A stretch of 64,000 nt of DNA from Mesodorylaimus sp. YZB2_4 (Eukaryota; Nematoda; Enoplea; Dorylaimida; Dorylaimidae): contig JASANH010000796.1 of NCBI GenBank assembly GCA_030248295.1, positions 101,379 to 165,378 on the forward strand, read 5' to 3'. Shown one piece after another: positions 9,904 to 20,166 of this stretch (the stretch's first letter is position 1; every line of letters starts with the position of its first letter). Made by a program: the position numbers and the translations under genes. The notes below the pieces were generated by a model. It saw nothing but the letters and a program-made list of their open reading frames with translations. It ran no database searches and was not told the origin of the DNA.

Positions 9904-12900
9904 CTAATTTGATTTATGGCCAGATATCGATTCGGATTCAGCCTCGTCACCACCATCAACTGCCTCTGTTTCATCCGGCGATACAAGACGGCTGAGCGAA
10001 AAAGCATTTTTGCGAATCCAATCTACGTAGCTACTGACTCTTGCAAACACTGATGGTTTGTACGGTTGAAGGCAGGTGCCACCCACACCGAAACTGGTCA
10101 CTCCATATTGAACCCATCGACCACTGTTTGATCTGCAGGCGAGCATGCCACCCGAGTCGCCCTGAAGTTAGTGAGGTATGCACTTGTCATGATGGCAGTG
10201 ACATGCGGCACTGTAGTGGCATGAGGTCATGAGTAGTGGCTTGATTGCAGTGATGTGCTGGGCATGAGGTCATACGTTTGGACTTGATAGCAGTGAAATG
10301 CGCGCAGGGACGATGCGGTGCGCGCCTCATATGAGTGCTGAACCAAGAAATTTTTTTGAATCTTATCGACATAGCTTTGTTGATTGCGCGATATTTTCAA
10401 GAGTGGCACTCAAAAGCAAGCTTTTTAATTATATGGCATTTTCTATTCCTGCAGAAAGACACTCAAGAGTTGCACTCAGAAATCGCTTTCTCATTCTCTG
10501 ACTTTTCTCCTAATCACATTTGTGCACTTTTAACATTATTGACTGTGTTCACATTCTCGGGCACTCTGGGGCCCTATAGCGCGTGACGGACTGGGACTTA
10601 TCGTTAGTTGCTCGGGCGAAGAGTAAAATGTGATGATGAGGGGTCGATCTTCACGGTGATGATCATGCCGATCAGGTCGCAGTCAACTAGGGGCCATAAC
10701 TAAACAGCTCGCAACCCGTGCAGACAGGCGTGGGGGGGGGGGGGGCGTGTGGTCGACCGAAGTCAGCGGGGCAAAAACTCCGACTGGAGGTAGGTTAGTC
10801 TCGGGACTATACCTGCTCTAGAAGATCAACCGAAGAGGTTGACGTCTCCCAGCCTTGGGAGAGTATCGATTACTCTCTCCCCCTTGCCATGGCCGGCCCG
10901 GCGGGGGCTACAAGCTGTCTGTAACACTCACCTGACACGTGCTGGCTGTACCACTCAATGTTCCCGCGCAGATCATCTCTCTCTCGCTGTATACATAACC
11001 CCATCCATTCCTGCACGTATTCGCATCTTGCACAGGGACCACTAATTGCTGGAGGGCGTCAGGCATAACATACATGTACCGACCTGCAACGGCAGAAGTC
11101 GCTAGAGCTAAGTTTCATTCGGCAGTTGGCTTACTATCGTTTCTCCCCCACCCAGCAGCCACGCATAATGACGTGGATGGTATGGGATCGTTCTGTTCAG
11201 GTAAGCAGATAGGTCTTATGACTTCACTGAAGCGAATGGGGCTTTCCAATTTCAATAATGCAATATCATTTACTGCCCCCGTCTGAGGTGTGAATCGAAA
11301 CTGGTAGTGGAATCGAACTGATGATACACGTCTATGCACCTCGCCGATCTCTTGAACGTGTCGCCGATGCTTACCAGCCACAACTGACATGAAGCTGGCG
11401 TCGTGGGCGATCGGATTCGTAGCCCTGAAACATGCGGTTAGACCCTGCTGTAGTTGGCGGAATAGCCTTCCATTGGAGAAGACCGCGGGAAGCGGATGGC
11501 CTCAAAAAAAGCCTTCAGGCAGGTGTCCTAGTCGTAGGACCCAAAGACATCAACCCGACGGGTTTCTGCCTCGCCTGGAAGGCCAAAGGGGGCAACTAAA
11601 TTGGCTGTATGCGGCGGTACGTCAGAGCAACCACGTGCCGCTCCGTGCATAAGACCGGGGTCGTGGCCTAGCGGGTTAAGGCGTCTGCCTCTAACTCTGG
11701 GCGCGCATTTACAGCGGAGGGGTTCGACTCCCGCCTCAGTTCAAAATGATTGTCAAATATTTGTTCCTTAGCCCTCGAGTGGGCTGTATAGTGCTTGGCT
11801 ATGGATAAAGTATGACATGGCATAAGGCGGCCAGTCAAGGCAACCAGATTCACTAACTTCTCCACAGGCCAAACACACCCACTACCATCTGTTTTCATTG
11901 GGAATGTACACGCGGGAAATACCCAGTTGCGCCGCTTACGAGTTGCGCCGTTCGGATTGCGCCGTTTCAGTTGCGCTGTTTTCTGATTGCACCGTTTTGT
12001 GTTGCGCCGATCCGTAATTGCGCCGCTTTGAGTTGCGCTGGTCACTAATCAAGCTGTTTTCTCAGGTAAAACAGGTATGCACCGTTGTGGTCTTACCGGT
12101 CAAAAAGTTGCTCATATGCTTCTATTCACGGCTGATTATTCATCCTTACTGCATCCCATTTTAACTTCTTTCGAAAAGTATGCTCAAGGTCCATATTTAC
12201 AAAACCAATAATAGCATTGGAAATCAAAGTCTTTGTCCTCATAGCAGTCTCGATTCTGCAAATTGATATCGCATACAACTGGAAATCCTCTTATTCCGAC
12301 CTACTGTGCAGAACTGTTATATATGTTTAGAGATTAGGTGTACAGTAGGCTCATGATCTGAATAAGAAAGTGTAAAGTTGACTTTGGATTGAAACCACTC
12401 TGGGCCCAGCATCGACCGATCCAACCCTAGCTAGGCCTGGATCCCGATCCAATCGGTCAATCCGCTTCAAAAGAATTTAGATTGATGGGGATGACGTACT
12501 TGGCACTGCGTCATCACCAACCTCCTCTGTCTCCTCGCTGTCACTCTGTCAGTCCACTCTAAAGGACACAGGGAGGGGAGATAAGCAGAGCCTAAAATGG
12601 GACTGAATGCTGTTTTGAGAGAAAAAACGGGATTTTCTCATCATAGTATGCCACACCTTATCATTCTTCAGCAGGTACAGAGCGTAAAATTTTAGTTGCC
12701 GATCCAGCGGTCGGATCGGATCAACCCCTCGGATCGGCGGATCGGTTCGGCCGGATCGGTCAATGCTGGTCAATACTTATTACAAGGTAAGATGATGTGC
12801 GAGTAAACACAGGCAGCTACAACTGTATACATACCACTTTATGACCCGGCTCAATCAAAGAGCGGCGCAACAGAAAGAAGCGCAATTCGGGGTCGGCGAA

Positions 12901-14613
12901 ATTAGGACATGGCGCAAACCAAAACAGCGCAATTGGGTCAGCGCAACGAGAAACGGCGCAATCCGGAACGGCTGAACTGGCCTACACCCGTACACGCGGC
13001 CTATGCGGCAACGTGGAGAGCGTGTATATTCCCAAAGAAAACAGGTTATACACTATGATAGGCACTGTGGTGAACTAGCGGCTATCCATGTTCTAAGCGG
13101 CACCACCCAGCCAGAGCCAGCTTTCTCTTGTGAGTAGCTAATGCACACTGTACAGGGCAGGGCAGCTGGACAAGCACATAGGGAAGGAATGTGGCAAAAG
13201 AAGCATAAAATGCCTCGCTATTGATAGGGGTAGTAGAAGGAGGGAGAAGAGCATGAGAATTCTTAGTGTCTCAGAAAAAGAAAAAGATGGAATTTGAAAA
13301 TCGCTATCACACTTGATCTGCAGTGACAGGTAACCAGAATTTTTGTGGTTACAGCCTAGCGCAAGCGTACTAGACCAATACGGCAGTCCAAAGGACTCAT
13401 ACAATAGCATGACCAGATGGGGTCACATGGTAAAAATTAACCCTGCAAGCACATTACTTACTGTGTTTCAGGCTTGGTAACACAATGCGCAGCCGTCAGG
13501 ACAACATCACTCTCCTCGACATCATCCCTCAGACGGAGCAGAGTACCCCCGCAAAATGATCGTTGATGACCAAAGTTAAGGTTGAAAAGGATCACCCACG
13601 GCCAAGAATGTATCTTGGCTTCTTGACCTCGAATAATACGTTGCTTGTCTGATTGCACTGATACGGAAGGGGCGTAGGCCGAGATACCACATCCCATCGA
13701 TACAGGGCCTATCGGCGGCTTGGTGATTGGTGGAACTGGTGTTGTCCGCTTGGTCCATGCTGTCGATGATTCACCATCTGGACCTGAAAGTAGCGGCTTT
13801 ATTGACGAGAATAAAGCAGCACCGAGATGCATCTAGTGCCTGCCCAAAATCTGTGACAGAGCCATTTCATCTTCTTTATATGACCTTTTTTACGTAAGGA
13901 ATCAGTGACTTCTGGAGCTGCTTGCTGTAACATCGAGGCATCTTTTGTCCTGGCGAAGGCACAGATCTGCCAGGTTGAGCCTGACCAGCAACGACCGTGG
14001 GTGTTTCAAACAGTAATCCACTCTCATGCTTACCAAAACAGTACTGGATGAATGCGTGTGTAACCCCGTTCATATGGTTGTAAGTTCTTCGATCAGCAGT
14101 CTCCAAACTTTCCATTCCAGCATTGAGCAACTGGCAGGCTTTATGGAATGCAAAATAATTGACTGCTTTGCAATCGTGCTCGTCATCTCCGTCACCATGA
14201 TGCGCTCGCCGCTCGTAATTATTAACCACGCAATGGTAGAGACACGAAGCCAGTGACGTGACTCCGTAGTTGTACTGATTGCCTATGACCCCATAGAAGT
14301 AATACACATTCTTTAATTGGGCCACTTGACAAAACAATATCGGCTTATCGCCTATATCGCCCAGTGACGCATTCAGTGCCATTTCTATCTGATCAGTCTC
14401 CACTGTCATGCTCTCAACTATACTCTGCACGAATTCGACAACTGTCACATTCAACGACACCTCTTCCACATTTTCTTGACTTTGACTATTACTAGTAAAG
14501 TTCAATGTACAGGCCTGAAAAAACGGCAGGATACCAGGCACTACTGGCCACCTACTGCATAGACTTACCACGGGTGTTAACAGAATGAACGAAAGAAGTA
14601 GCACGCCTTCCAT
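9904..14613 (-). CDS. Secreted PAN/apple-domain serine protease (chymotrypsin fold)
   Basis: Six exons (14569-14613, 14034-14514, 13462-13783, 11135-11424, 10932-11083, 9904-10161) join with consistent phases 0, 1, 2, 1, 0 to give 515 residues. Exon 1 is a signal peptide (MEGVLLLSFILLTPV). Exon 2 is a PAN/apple-like module (CLYHCVVNNYE, DCKAVNYFAF, YCFG). Exons 3-6 are an S1 protease: activation site QR|IIRG, SWPW, CGGTL, catalytic His in LTAAHC, Asp in NDIALLKL and Ser in GDSGG. Six residues before the catalytic Ser the sequence is S-T-C-Q-G-D-S, so position 189 is Ser rather than Asp; chymotrypsin-like rather than trypsin-like specificity is inferred. The 2-kb intron between exons 3 and 4 carries nested transposons. 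A Met 36 codons upstream of the chosen start is open, but it lacks signal-peptide character. Confidence 0.88.
10340..10490 (+). repeat. LINE 3'-end fragment
   Basis: The plus strand reads FFESYRHSFVDCAIF and matches at DNA level the LINE C-terminus at 59.81 kb (TTTTTTTGAATCTTATCGAC in both). It lies inside a protease intron. Only about 70 bp are clearly homologous. Confidence 0.6.
10725..10905 (+). mobile_element. Family B element, copy 2, with G14 run
   Basis: It shows the family B interior (GACCGAAGTCAGCGGG, ACTATACCTGCTCTAGAA, AACCGAAGAGGTTGACGTC). A run of 14 G lies at 10732-10745 near the expected left end, and the termini are not intact. It sits in the protease intron between exons 5 and 6. 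Confidence 0.6.
11656..11835 (+). repeat. S1 SINE, best-preserved head
   Basis: It begins GGTCGTGGCCTAGCGGGTTA (A-box-like, reminiscent of tRNA-Leu/Ser), and continues with GCGTCTGCCTC and a GGTTCGACTCC B box. The body ends CTCGAGTGGGCTGTATAGTG. The non-tRNA body shared by copies (CTCGAG-GCGC-TGTATAGTG) supports a true SINE rather than a tRNA pseudogene. It lies in the protease intron between exons 3 and 4. Confidence 0.75.
11916..12989. mobile_element. Inverted-repeat element with TTGCGCC subterminal arrays, 10-bp TSD
   Basis: It is flanked by GTACACGCGG on both sides (11906-11915 and 12990-12999), a perfect 10-bp target duplication. The left 130 bp repeat the motif GTTGCGCC about seven times (11929-12040), and the right 130 bp repeat the complement GGCGCAA (12855-12960). 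The ends include CCCAGTTG and AACTGG. A 9-10-bp duplication is typical of Mutator-like elements; a MULE assignment is inference, because no transposase is encoded. A separate 364-bp element is nested inside. Confidence 0.75.
12406..12769 (-). mobile_element. GGATCGG-family inverted-repeat element, copy 2, nested
   Basis: The termini CCAGCATCGACCGATCC and GGATCGGTCAATGCTGG are inverted repeats. The interior matches the element at 6912-7297 in opposite orientation. There is no obvious 8-bp target duplication. It sits inside the TTGCGCC element, which itself sits inside a foldback element. Confidence 0.75.
13045..13455. other. Intron sequence, nothing recognised
   Basis: This is the 5' part of the protease intron between exons 3 and 4 in transcript order. 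Short ORFs only. Confidence 0.4.
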
Positions 14614-14721
14614 TCTCAAATCCCAACGCTGCGCAGATGAGAAGATAGGAAAAGCGCTAGCATTTTTACCTTTTAATATTTTAGGCTTTATAGCATTTGG
14701 TATTCGATCGCTGTTTTCCAT

Positions 14722-15050
14722 TTTATAAATGACAGGTGGTCACTTTTAAGCGCTTTTTCCATGCATAGCTGACAGATGATCAAATTAAAAAACAACATTT
14801 GGAGCAAACCCGTTGTGGGCGGTTAGTCAGCGTGACTGGCCAGGACATGGTACGTGGTGGCTCTCGTACTGCTTTTATACAAACAGAGCAGATGCTATGT
14901 CCACTTTTCTTTTCTGTTCGATCAGTGGACAAAAATCCGAAGCTTAGCACCCTGCAGTAACGAGCATGGTCATGTCTCTACTCTACCGATCTCTTGTCTG
15001 GGGTATCGGGTTCAGTCACCACAGTTGACGCATTGGGGCTAACACTCTCA
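14722..15050. other. Upstream region of the protease, no gene seen
   Basis: It presumably includes the protease promoter and 5'UTR. No TATA box or other element can be placed with confidence. Confidence 0.3.
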
Positions 15051-15054
15051 TGTC

Positions 15055-15300
15055 ATGTCGCTTTGTCCATCGCCAAGGAATATACAGCGCACTCGAGGGC
15101 TAGCGAATACATACCTGTCAATAATATTTTACATTTTTTACTGAGGAGGGAGTCGAACCCTCCCCTGTACTATCCGTTTTCTTCGGGAATGTACACGTGG
15201 CACTATGCGGCTCGTGGAGAGCGTTCAAAGAAAAGAGGTTATATGTGCGCACCCAGCGTGAGAGGCAGACGCCTTAACCCACTTGGCAGACTATCCTCTG
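15055..15300 (-). repeat. S1 SINE, minus orientation, carrying a foldback insertion
   Basis: Read on the minus strand it has GGCGTCTGCCTCTCACGC, then a 65-bp foldback element (about 15174-15238), then GGTTCGACTCCCTCC and the CTCGAGTGCGCTGTATA body. The foldback interrupts the tRNA-like head between its two polymerase III boxes. Confidence 0.65.
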
Positions 15301-15329
15301 GATCCTCCACGTCCGCCAGCAGACCCTTT

Positions 15330-15565
15330 GCGAGGAAACCTGCAGAGGTACGGGGTAGAAGCGAAGACACAAGACCAGGATACCACAGGAGTCCGTACTA
15401 CTGAAGGGAGCAACTGATGGAGCTTTCTCACCAAGCAAAAACCCAGGGCACCCAAGTCTTCCGACCCTGATCCATTACTGAAACATCATCCTGACGTGTG
15501 ACGCCCACAGATGCTGGCTCCGTGTAGAGGATCGATTGCCAGAGGAGCCTCTATGTATACGTACA
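15330..15565. repeat. Dispersed repeat, family E, copy 1
   Basis: It shares GAAACATCATCCTGACG, GTGACGC and AGAGGATCGATTGCCAG-type blocks with copies at about 22990-23150 and 39655-39800. No ORF and no clear termini. Confidence 0.5.
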
Positions 15566-15592
15566 TCCTGTTCGAGAGCCGCATCACAATCA

Positions 15593-15985
15593 GTGGTGTA
15601 GCGGTAAAAGGCGTGTGTGAGTTTGCTTGGCAGAGCTGGAAGGAAACCTGTCCGCCCTGAGTTCAACTCTGACCGTCGAATAACTCGCTGAAGTTCCCTC
15701 TGCGCCTTTCACGCATTGTGGTGGGTGACTCAATCACCCTTCATCCCTTCGAGAAGCTCGAATCTGGCTCCCCTCACGGGGCGTGCGCTGGGCATGGTTA
15801 TCCCATGGGGTAACCGCTGCTGAGCGGGGTAGCGACTAACGCGCGCCTTTGCTCGGCATGCATCTCGGATTAAAATCTAGTCGATGACAAGATAGGGTCA
15901 ACCAACAAGCCCCCTAGTCCGCGGGTAAAGGGCCAATAATGGACCCTTCCCTGGAACGACCAGGATGGGTGAAAAAAAACATCCT
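15593..15985 (+). repeat. tRNA-derived SINE, family C, copy 1
   Basis: The head GTGGTGTAGCGGTAAAAGGC and GAGTTCAACTCTG resemble polymerase III A and B boxes. The body contains GGTGGGTGACTC, CCTTCATCCCTTC, GGTTATCCCATGGGGTAACC and GACAAGATAGGGTCAACC. It ends at a poly-A tract near 15973. Other copies are at 28740-29045 (-) and 43795-44180 (+). Confidence 0.7.
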
Positions 15986-16123
15986 CTTCGATGTGTTAGG
16001 CCGACCTGATCTATCTGATATCTGATCTGATGGACCTCGCAGGTGTGAGCAGATCTTATCTGCTCTGATCAAGCGTACGATATGCAATATTGGCAATAAC
16101 CGCCAATAAGCTCCTATCCCAGT

Positions 16124-16416
16124 CAGATGGCGAGGGCAATTACAGCGTCGTATTCGATTTTCTATTGCACAAATATCAATTTTTTGTGGACCTAAATGCA
16201 ACTAGTCGCAGAGAGGCAATCGTCAGTTCGCATCCTCTCACACACGTCCTATCCGATGCTGGTATATCGTTCGGGGTGAAGGCAGTCATTATTCTGGTAG
16301 CCATCCCATCCTTGCTATGGATCGGGTGTGTGGCGTACCTGCTATTCATTACGTTCAAACGGCAAAGGTCAAGTAAAGGAGCGACATTAAAACAAGCTCG
16401 CAGCAACGCACTATGA
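16124..16416 (+). CDS. Possible last exon of a single-pass membrane protein
   Basis: After a cccag acceptor at 16123 the frame encodes about 97 residues: a short extracellular part with sequons NYS and NAT, one strong hydrophobic segment (VIILVAIPSLLWIGCVAYLL) and a basic cytoplasmic tail (FKRQRSSKG) ending at a stop. This is the usual layout of a type I receptor's terminal exon. No upstream exon was found; two SINEs lie directly upstream, so the gene may be broken. No family recognised. Confidence 0.4.
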
Positions 16417-16814
16417 ACTCTGCTGGGGTCGATTATAACCGGCATAACTGGTCCCCTATTTACATGATGTCTGACCAGTTCCAGCAGCGGTGGCTTGGAC
16501 GTTTCTGAGTCAGTATTATTTACGCCGTCGCAGAGAACGCACGCCCTCGTCCTTGTTATTATTTGCCTGGGTAGGTATGCGTAAAAGTTTCATGGAGTGC
16601 GATAATACCAGCATTGCTTTTCCAGGTAATCTATCGTCAAAGAATAAAATGGGTAAGGTTAATTGTTTACTTCTGACGATCACGGATCAGAGTGAGCGCA
16701 TTCTAGAGTCGAACGAGATCTGTCTTCATGTTGTATTGAAGTATCCCCAAAATCTGGCATTTGCCACGCTGAAAAGGTCTATTACCAGGGTCATCGAAAG
16801 GCTGTAATCAAGCC

Positions 16815-16985
16815 TGGGCATGGGAGGGAGGTGGCCGACCGAAGTCAGCGGGACAACCGGCGGGTCAGCGGGACTCCGACTGGAGTAGGCAAGCCTTTCG
16901 ACTACACCTACGGCTGAAACATCAACCAGAGAGGTTGACTCTCCCAGCCAGGGGCACTCGCCATGGCGCCGTACCTGGCACGAGG
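16815..16985 (+). mobile_element. Family B element, copy 3
   Basis: It has the family blocks GGCCGACCGAAGTCAGCGGG, GAAACATCAACC and GGTTGACTCTCCCAGCC. The termini are degraded. Confidence 0.6.
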
Positions 16986-17221
16986 GCTACGAGGCAATAC
17001 GCCATCTGTGAAAAGCGATGGAGCCAGCGACGAATGGTCGACCGACATTTGCAAGTTACTCCTCTGCCACAGCGAGAAGAAAGTTTACTTGAATTGACGG
17101 TTGAAAATAGTTTATAAGCTTTCCGAGGCTGGAATTAAGGATGAGCAGAAATTCAGACCTTTCTAGTTGTTCTTTTCCCATTTGTTCGTTTGTGAATGTA
17201 ATACAGCTCTCTTTCCTTCCA

Positions 17222-17502
17222 GAATATCGTATAAATTTATCGTCCCACAAGCTTGGCGTAATGATCCAAAGTGCTCTTGAAAAGGCGATGCAAAACGACC
17301 CTGGCTTGGAATTCGAAGTAGGATCAAGCCATTGAACGATTTTTGTCAGCGCCGGTTTTAAAACGAATTTTCGCGGCGGCAGCGAGGCTGAAGAGACGAG
17401 GCAAAGCTCAACGGGACCAAGTTATCAGCCTGTGTGTTGCAGAAATAGAAGAAGATCTAAAGCCCTTGATTGGCATGATACTGGATGATATTGTTGGTTA
17501 GA
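17222..17502 (+). pseudogene. Orphan coding fragment with a one-base frame shift
   Basis: A pyrimidine-rich acceptor at 17221 (CTTCCAG) opens a frame reading about 37 residues (LGVMIQSALEKAMQND), which then runs into a stop at about 17332. The +1 frame takes over at 17326 and encodes 58 residues of helical, protein-like sequence (QAIERFLSAPVLKRI, DLKPLIGMILDDIVG) to a stop at 17502. No intron of plausible size joins them, so this is either a decayed gene or a single-base sequence error. No family recognised. Confidence 0.3.
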
Positions 17503-18120
17503 GGGGCTGCGGTAACGCAGACGCTGTGAAATGTGGTGATGTGCCCATGTTGACGTCTTACATACGTAAAGGCGAGTCGAGAACAAAGTGTTTTCTGCTG
17601 TATATTTTTTATATGCACGTCTAAGTTTGTGGAGACGACTGGAGCATTCGCTCGAGTCTTTAGGCCTTGGACATTATCCAGGTCTGACGACCTGACATGG
17701 CTGTCGCGAGATGTGAAGATCGAGAGGCGACGCTTCGAGTATGGTGTTTTACAGTACAGTATACAAGAGAAAAGATGCACAGGCCATTCAGGTCGACAGA
17801 GGAAAACGCACTCAGCATGAACGATACCAAATCATATATATCTTAGAAGTGTAAAGTGTTCCATTCTCGGGCATTATGCTGCTGGCGAGATGCCATTAAG
17901 TCGTATCAATCGCGCACTTCGCGACAATGGCTAAATCCTCGCCCTATTACGGTGGCCCAAGGAGGCCTTTTTCAAAATATCTCTGCTTTTCGATTTTTGA
18001 TTAATATCCGATGAACAAATTTTTTAAAAGCAGAGTGAGTCGTGGCCAGGAGACACCCACTCGCTTCTTCCATCTATCTGCAGAAAGATCTTTAAAGATC
18101 CCAGAATCAACACTAACTTT
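17503..18120. other. No gene seen
   Basis: Short ORFs on both strands without protein-like character or splice structure. Confidence 0.3.
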
Positions 18121-18265
18121 GTGCCCTGGTGGGTTAGGAGTCTGCCTCTACGTCAGGTGCCTATTCACAGGCGAGTATTCGACTCGCAGCCCAGTGTAAC
18201 ATTTTGTATGTAATGTGTCCCTTCACCATCGAGTGCGCATAAGCCTTTGGTGATGTGGTAGAAAA
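18121..18265 (+). repeat. S1 SINE copy
   Basis: TGCCCTGGTGGGTTAGGAGT, TCTGCCTC, GTATTCGACTCGCAG and the GAGTGCGCATAAG-TTTGGTGATGTGG tail match the other S1 copies. Diverged head. Confidence 0.65.
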
Positions 18266-19230
18266 TGAACATGAATGTCGGCTGATCTTTAAAACCAACT
18301 TTATTGAACCAACTTCATTTAACCTGCTCATGTCTCCGCGACCAACTCATTTTCGAAATAATATGACACCAGCCCAGACCCCCAAGGCCCTCACATGTCT
18401 GACAGTACAAGCCTATTTCGCGAGCCAAAGAGATGCCAGTCCCCGCCATCATATTCACATGCTAAAAAGCGACAAGAAAATTTGCCATAAAAATGGCTTA
18501 ATGGACGAAAAGGACCCTAAAAGTCATACGAGCCTCGTCCTAGCTTATGTAAAATTCTTCACAAGTTATGCCTATGCTTTTCTGACAACCAATCAATTCA
18601 TAAGCCTAATAATTCTTTCAACAAACCTTGGAAAATTCCAAATGGACAATATGGAAAACACGAGTCGCTTGTGGACCTATATCTTGGTGAAGCCTGGCCT
18701 AGATCAGTGTACAGTGATTTGTATTCAAAGATTAGCCCTCTGGACGCTTTCCAAATTTGTGTCGAAGGACAATCACACGGAATAAATTCACAGGTAGTGA
18801 CTATGTCAGAGCTCGATATCATACTGACATACAATTTCTCAGTTCCGCCGCGGTGAGACTTGCGTGTCGAACCAGGCTAAAAGAAGGGGGACTGGGCATT
18901 CGGAGCGACCAGGGCCTTTAATTACGGCGATAATCTCATAAACTGTATTGTACGCCTAATTTCTATCACACCAGGAGCTGTCGACTGAAAACCGTAAACG
19001 GACATCAGATCACAATGATTTCAAAGCGCTGGTTTAACAAACTGCATGTTCATATGCGCTTTTGCTGACTCATAACGCCGATCATGTGGAAAAGTGGCTA
19101 TTTAGGAATAATGCTGACCAAATGGAAAAGTGGCTTTTTAAGTTGGGGTTAAAAAAGGTCAACCTCCACAATCATGCCTAATCATCACACTATCCCATCG
19201 CAATACAAACATTCACGCAGCTACGACACA
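18266..19230. other. No supported gene
   Basis: A 176-codon plus-strand frame (18255-18785) crosses the SINE tail and has no recognisable domain, signal or splice support. I treat it as chance. Confidence 0.3.
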
Positions 19231-19238
19231 CGCAAGGG

Positions 19239-19960
19239 CAGCGTTGCCAGATGCAAAATTGAAAACTCGCTGCCAGGGACCTGGAAATCCGCTAAAAACC
19301 CGCTGTATATGTTAAAAAATCCGCTAAAAAATTCGCTAAAAGTTTGTCGCAAAACTAAGCTATTTTAGCAAATAAAACATGGAATACAGCAAATAACGAC
19401 GAATGAGAAAACGTTTACTCATACATGCTCAGATGCTGTACCATCAACTACATATTTCAAGGATCGTTTATAACAGACTGGAGGTCGAAGGCCAGGGAAG
19501 AGGGAAAAAAGGAAAATTTCTATTTATACTAAACAAGGAGGACGGAATACGGGGTGGGGGAACCGCTATTAAAACCCACTCTCGTGCCAAAGGCTGGACT
19601 GTGGTACCGACTGAGCACTCAACTATGAATTTGTTGTCAATTACGGTCTTTTATTCAAAAATCGTAGACCTATAGTCGAAATTATTGTGTTGCCTACTCC
19701 ATCCCTTGTCAACCCTGACCCTTCAGACCTCAACGCACGGACCAAACTGTCTTAAAAGTCGCAGAAAAATGGGCGAGCTTTCAAAAAAAACCTTCCCGCA
19801 TAGGCTACTGGAACATAGATTGGCATAAATCCGCTAGAATCCGCTGAAAACCCCAAGATTAGCTGCAAATTCCGCTAAAACACTCAATCCGCTGTTTTTC
19901 CCGCTGTCGGACAAAAAATCCGCTAGATCTAGCGGATTATAGCTGCATCTGGCAGCGCTG
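19239..19960. mobile_element. hAT-like inverted-repeat element with ATCCGCT subterminal repeats
   Basis: The left end CAGCGTTGCCAGATGCA is inverted at the right end (TGCATCTGGCAGCGCTG). Both ends carry repeats of ATCCGCTA-type motifs: left 19285-19345 (CCGCTAAAA several times) and right 19828-19935. At 722 bp it is too short for a transposase. A start of CAGxG is typical of hAT elements. The two 8-bp flanks do not match, so target duplication is not supported here. Confidence 0.7.
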
Positions 19961-20166
19961 GTGTTCATTCTCGCGTCGTTAACATCATTATCGCTCGCTT
20001 CGCGGATGACTAGCTAATGCGTGGCTGCCTTAGTCAAAGGATGCTGAGCCCAACAACACCTCGAGTCTCCATGGGAACAACAACAGCAAAGCAATGTTGT
20101 CCATGCGAACATAGTCTGACCAATTTTCTTGCCATGTAGTCTATCTTATCACCCGGTTCGAATAAT

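Larger units (their letters stand above)
11889..13044 (+). mobile_element. 72-bp foldback element split by a 1.07-kb insertion
   Basis: Bases 11889-11915 and 13000-13044 together make a palindromic miniature element. The left arm starts CTGTTTTCATTGGGAATG, and the right arm is its near-perfect inverse ending CCCAAAGAAAACAG. A second copy without the insertion lies at about 15174-15238. The two halves are separated by the element at 11916-12989. Confidence 0.7.

Noticed and set aside
11656..11740. A genuine tRNA gene
   Set aside because: A- and B-box-like sequences are present, but no cloverleaf with paired acceptor ends could be drawn. The same unit recurs with a common non-tRNA tail, so it is a SINE.
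18255..18785. 176-codon plus-strand ORF
   Set aside because: It starts in an S1 SINE tail and has no domain, signal or splice support.
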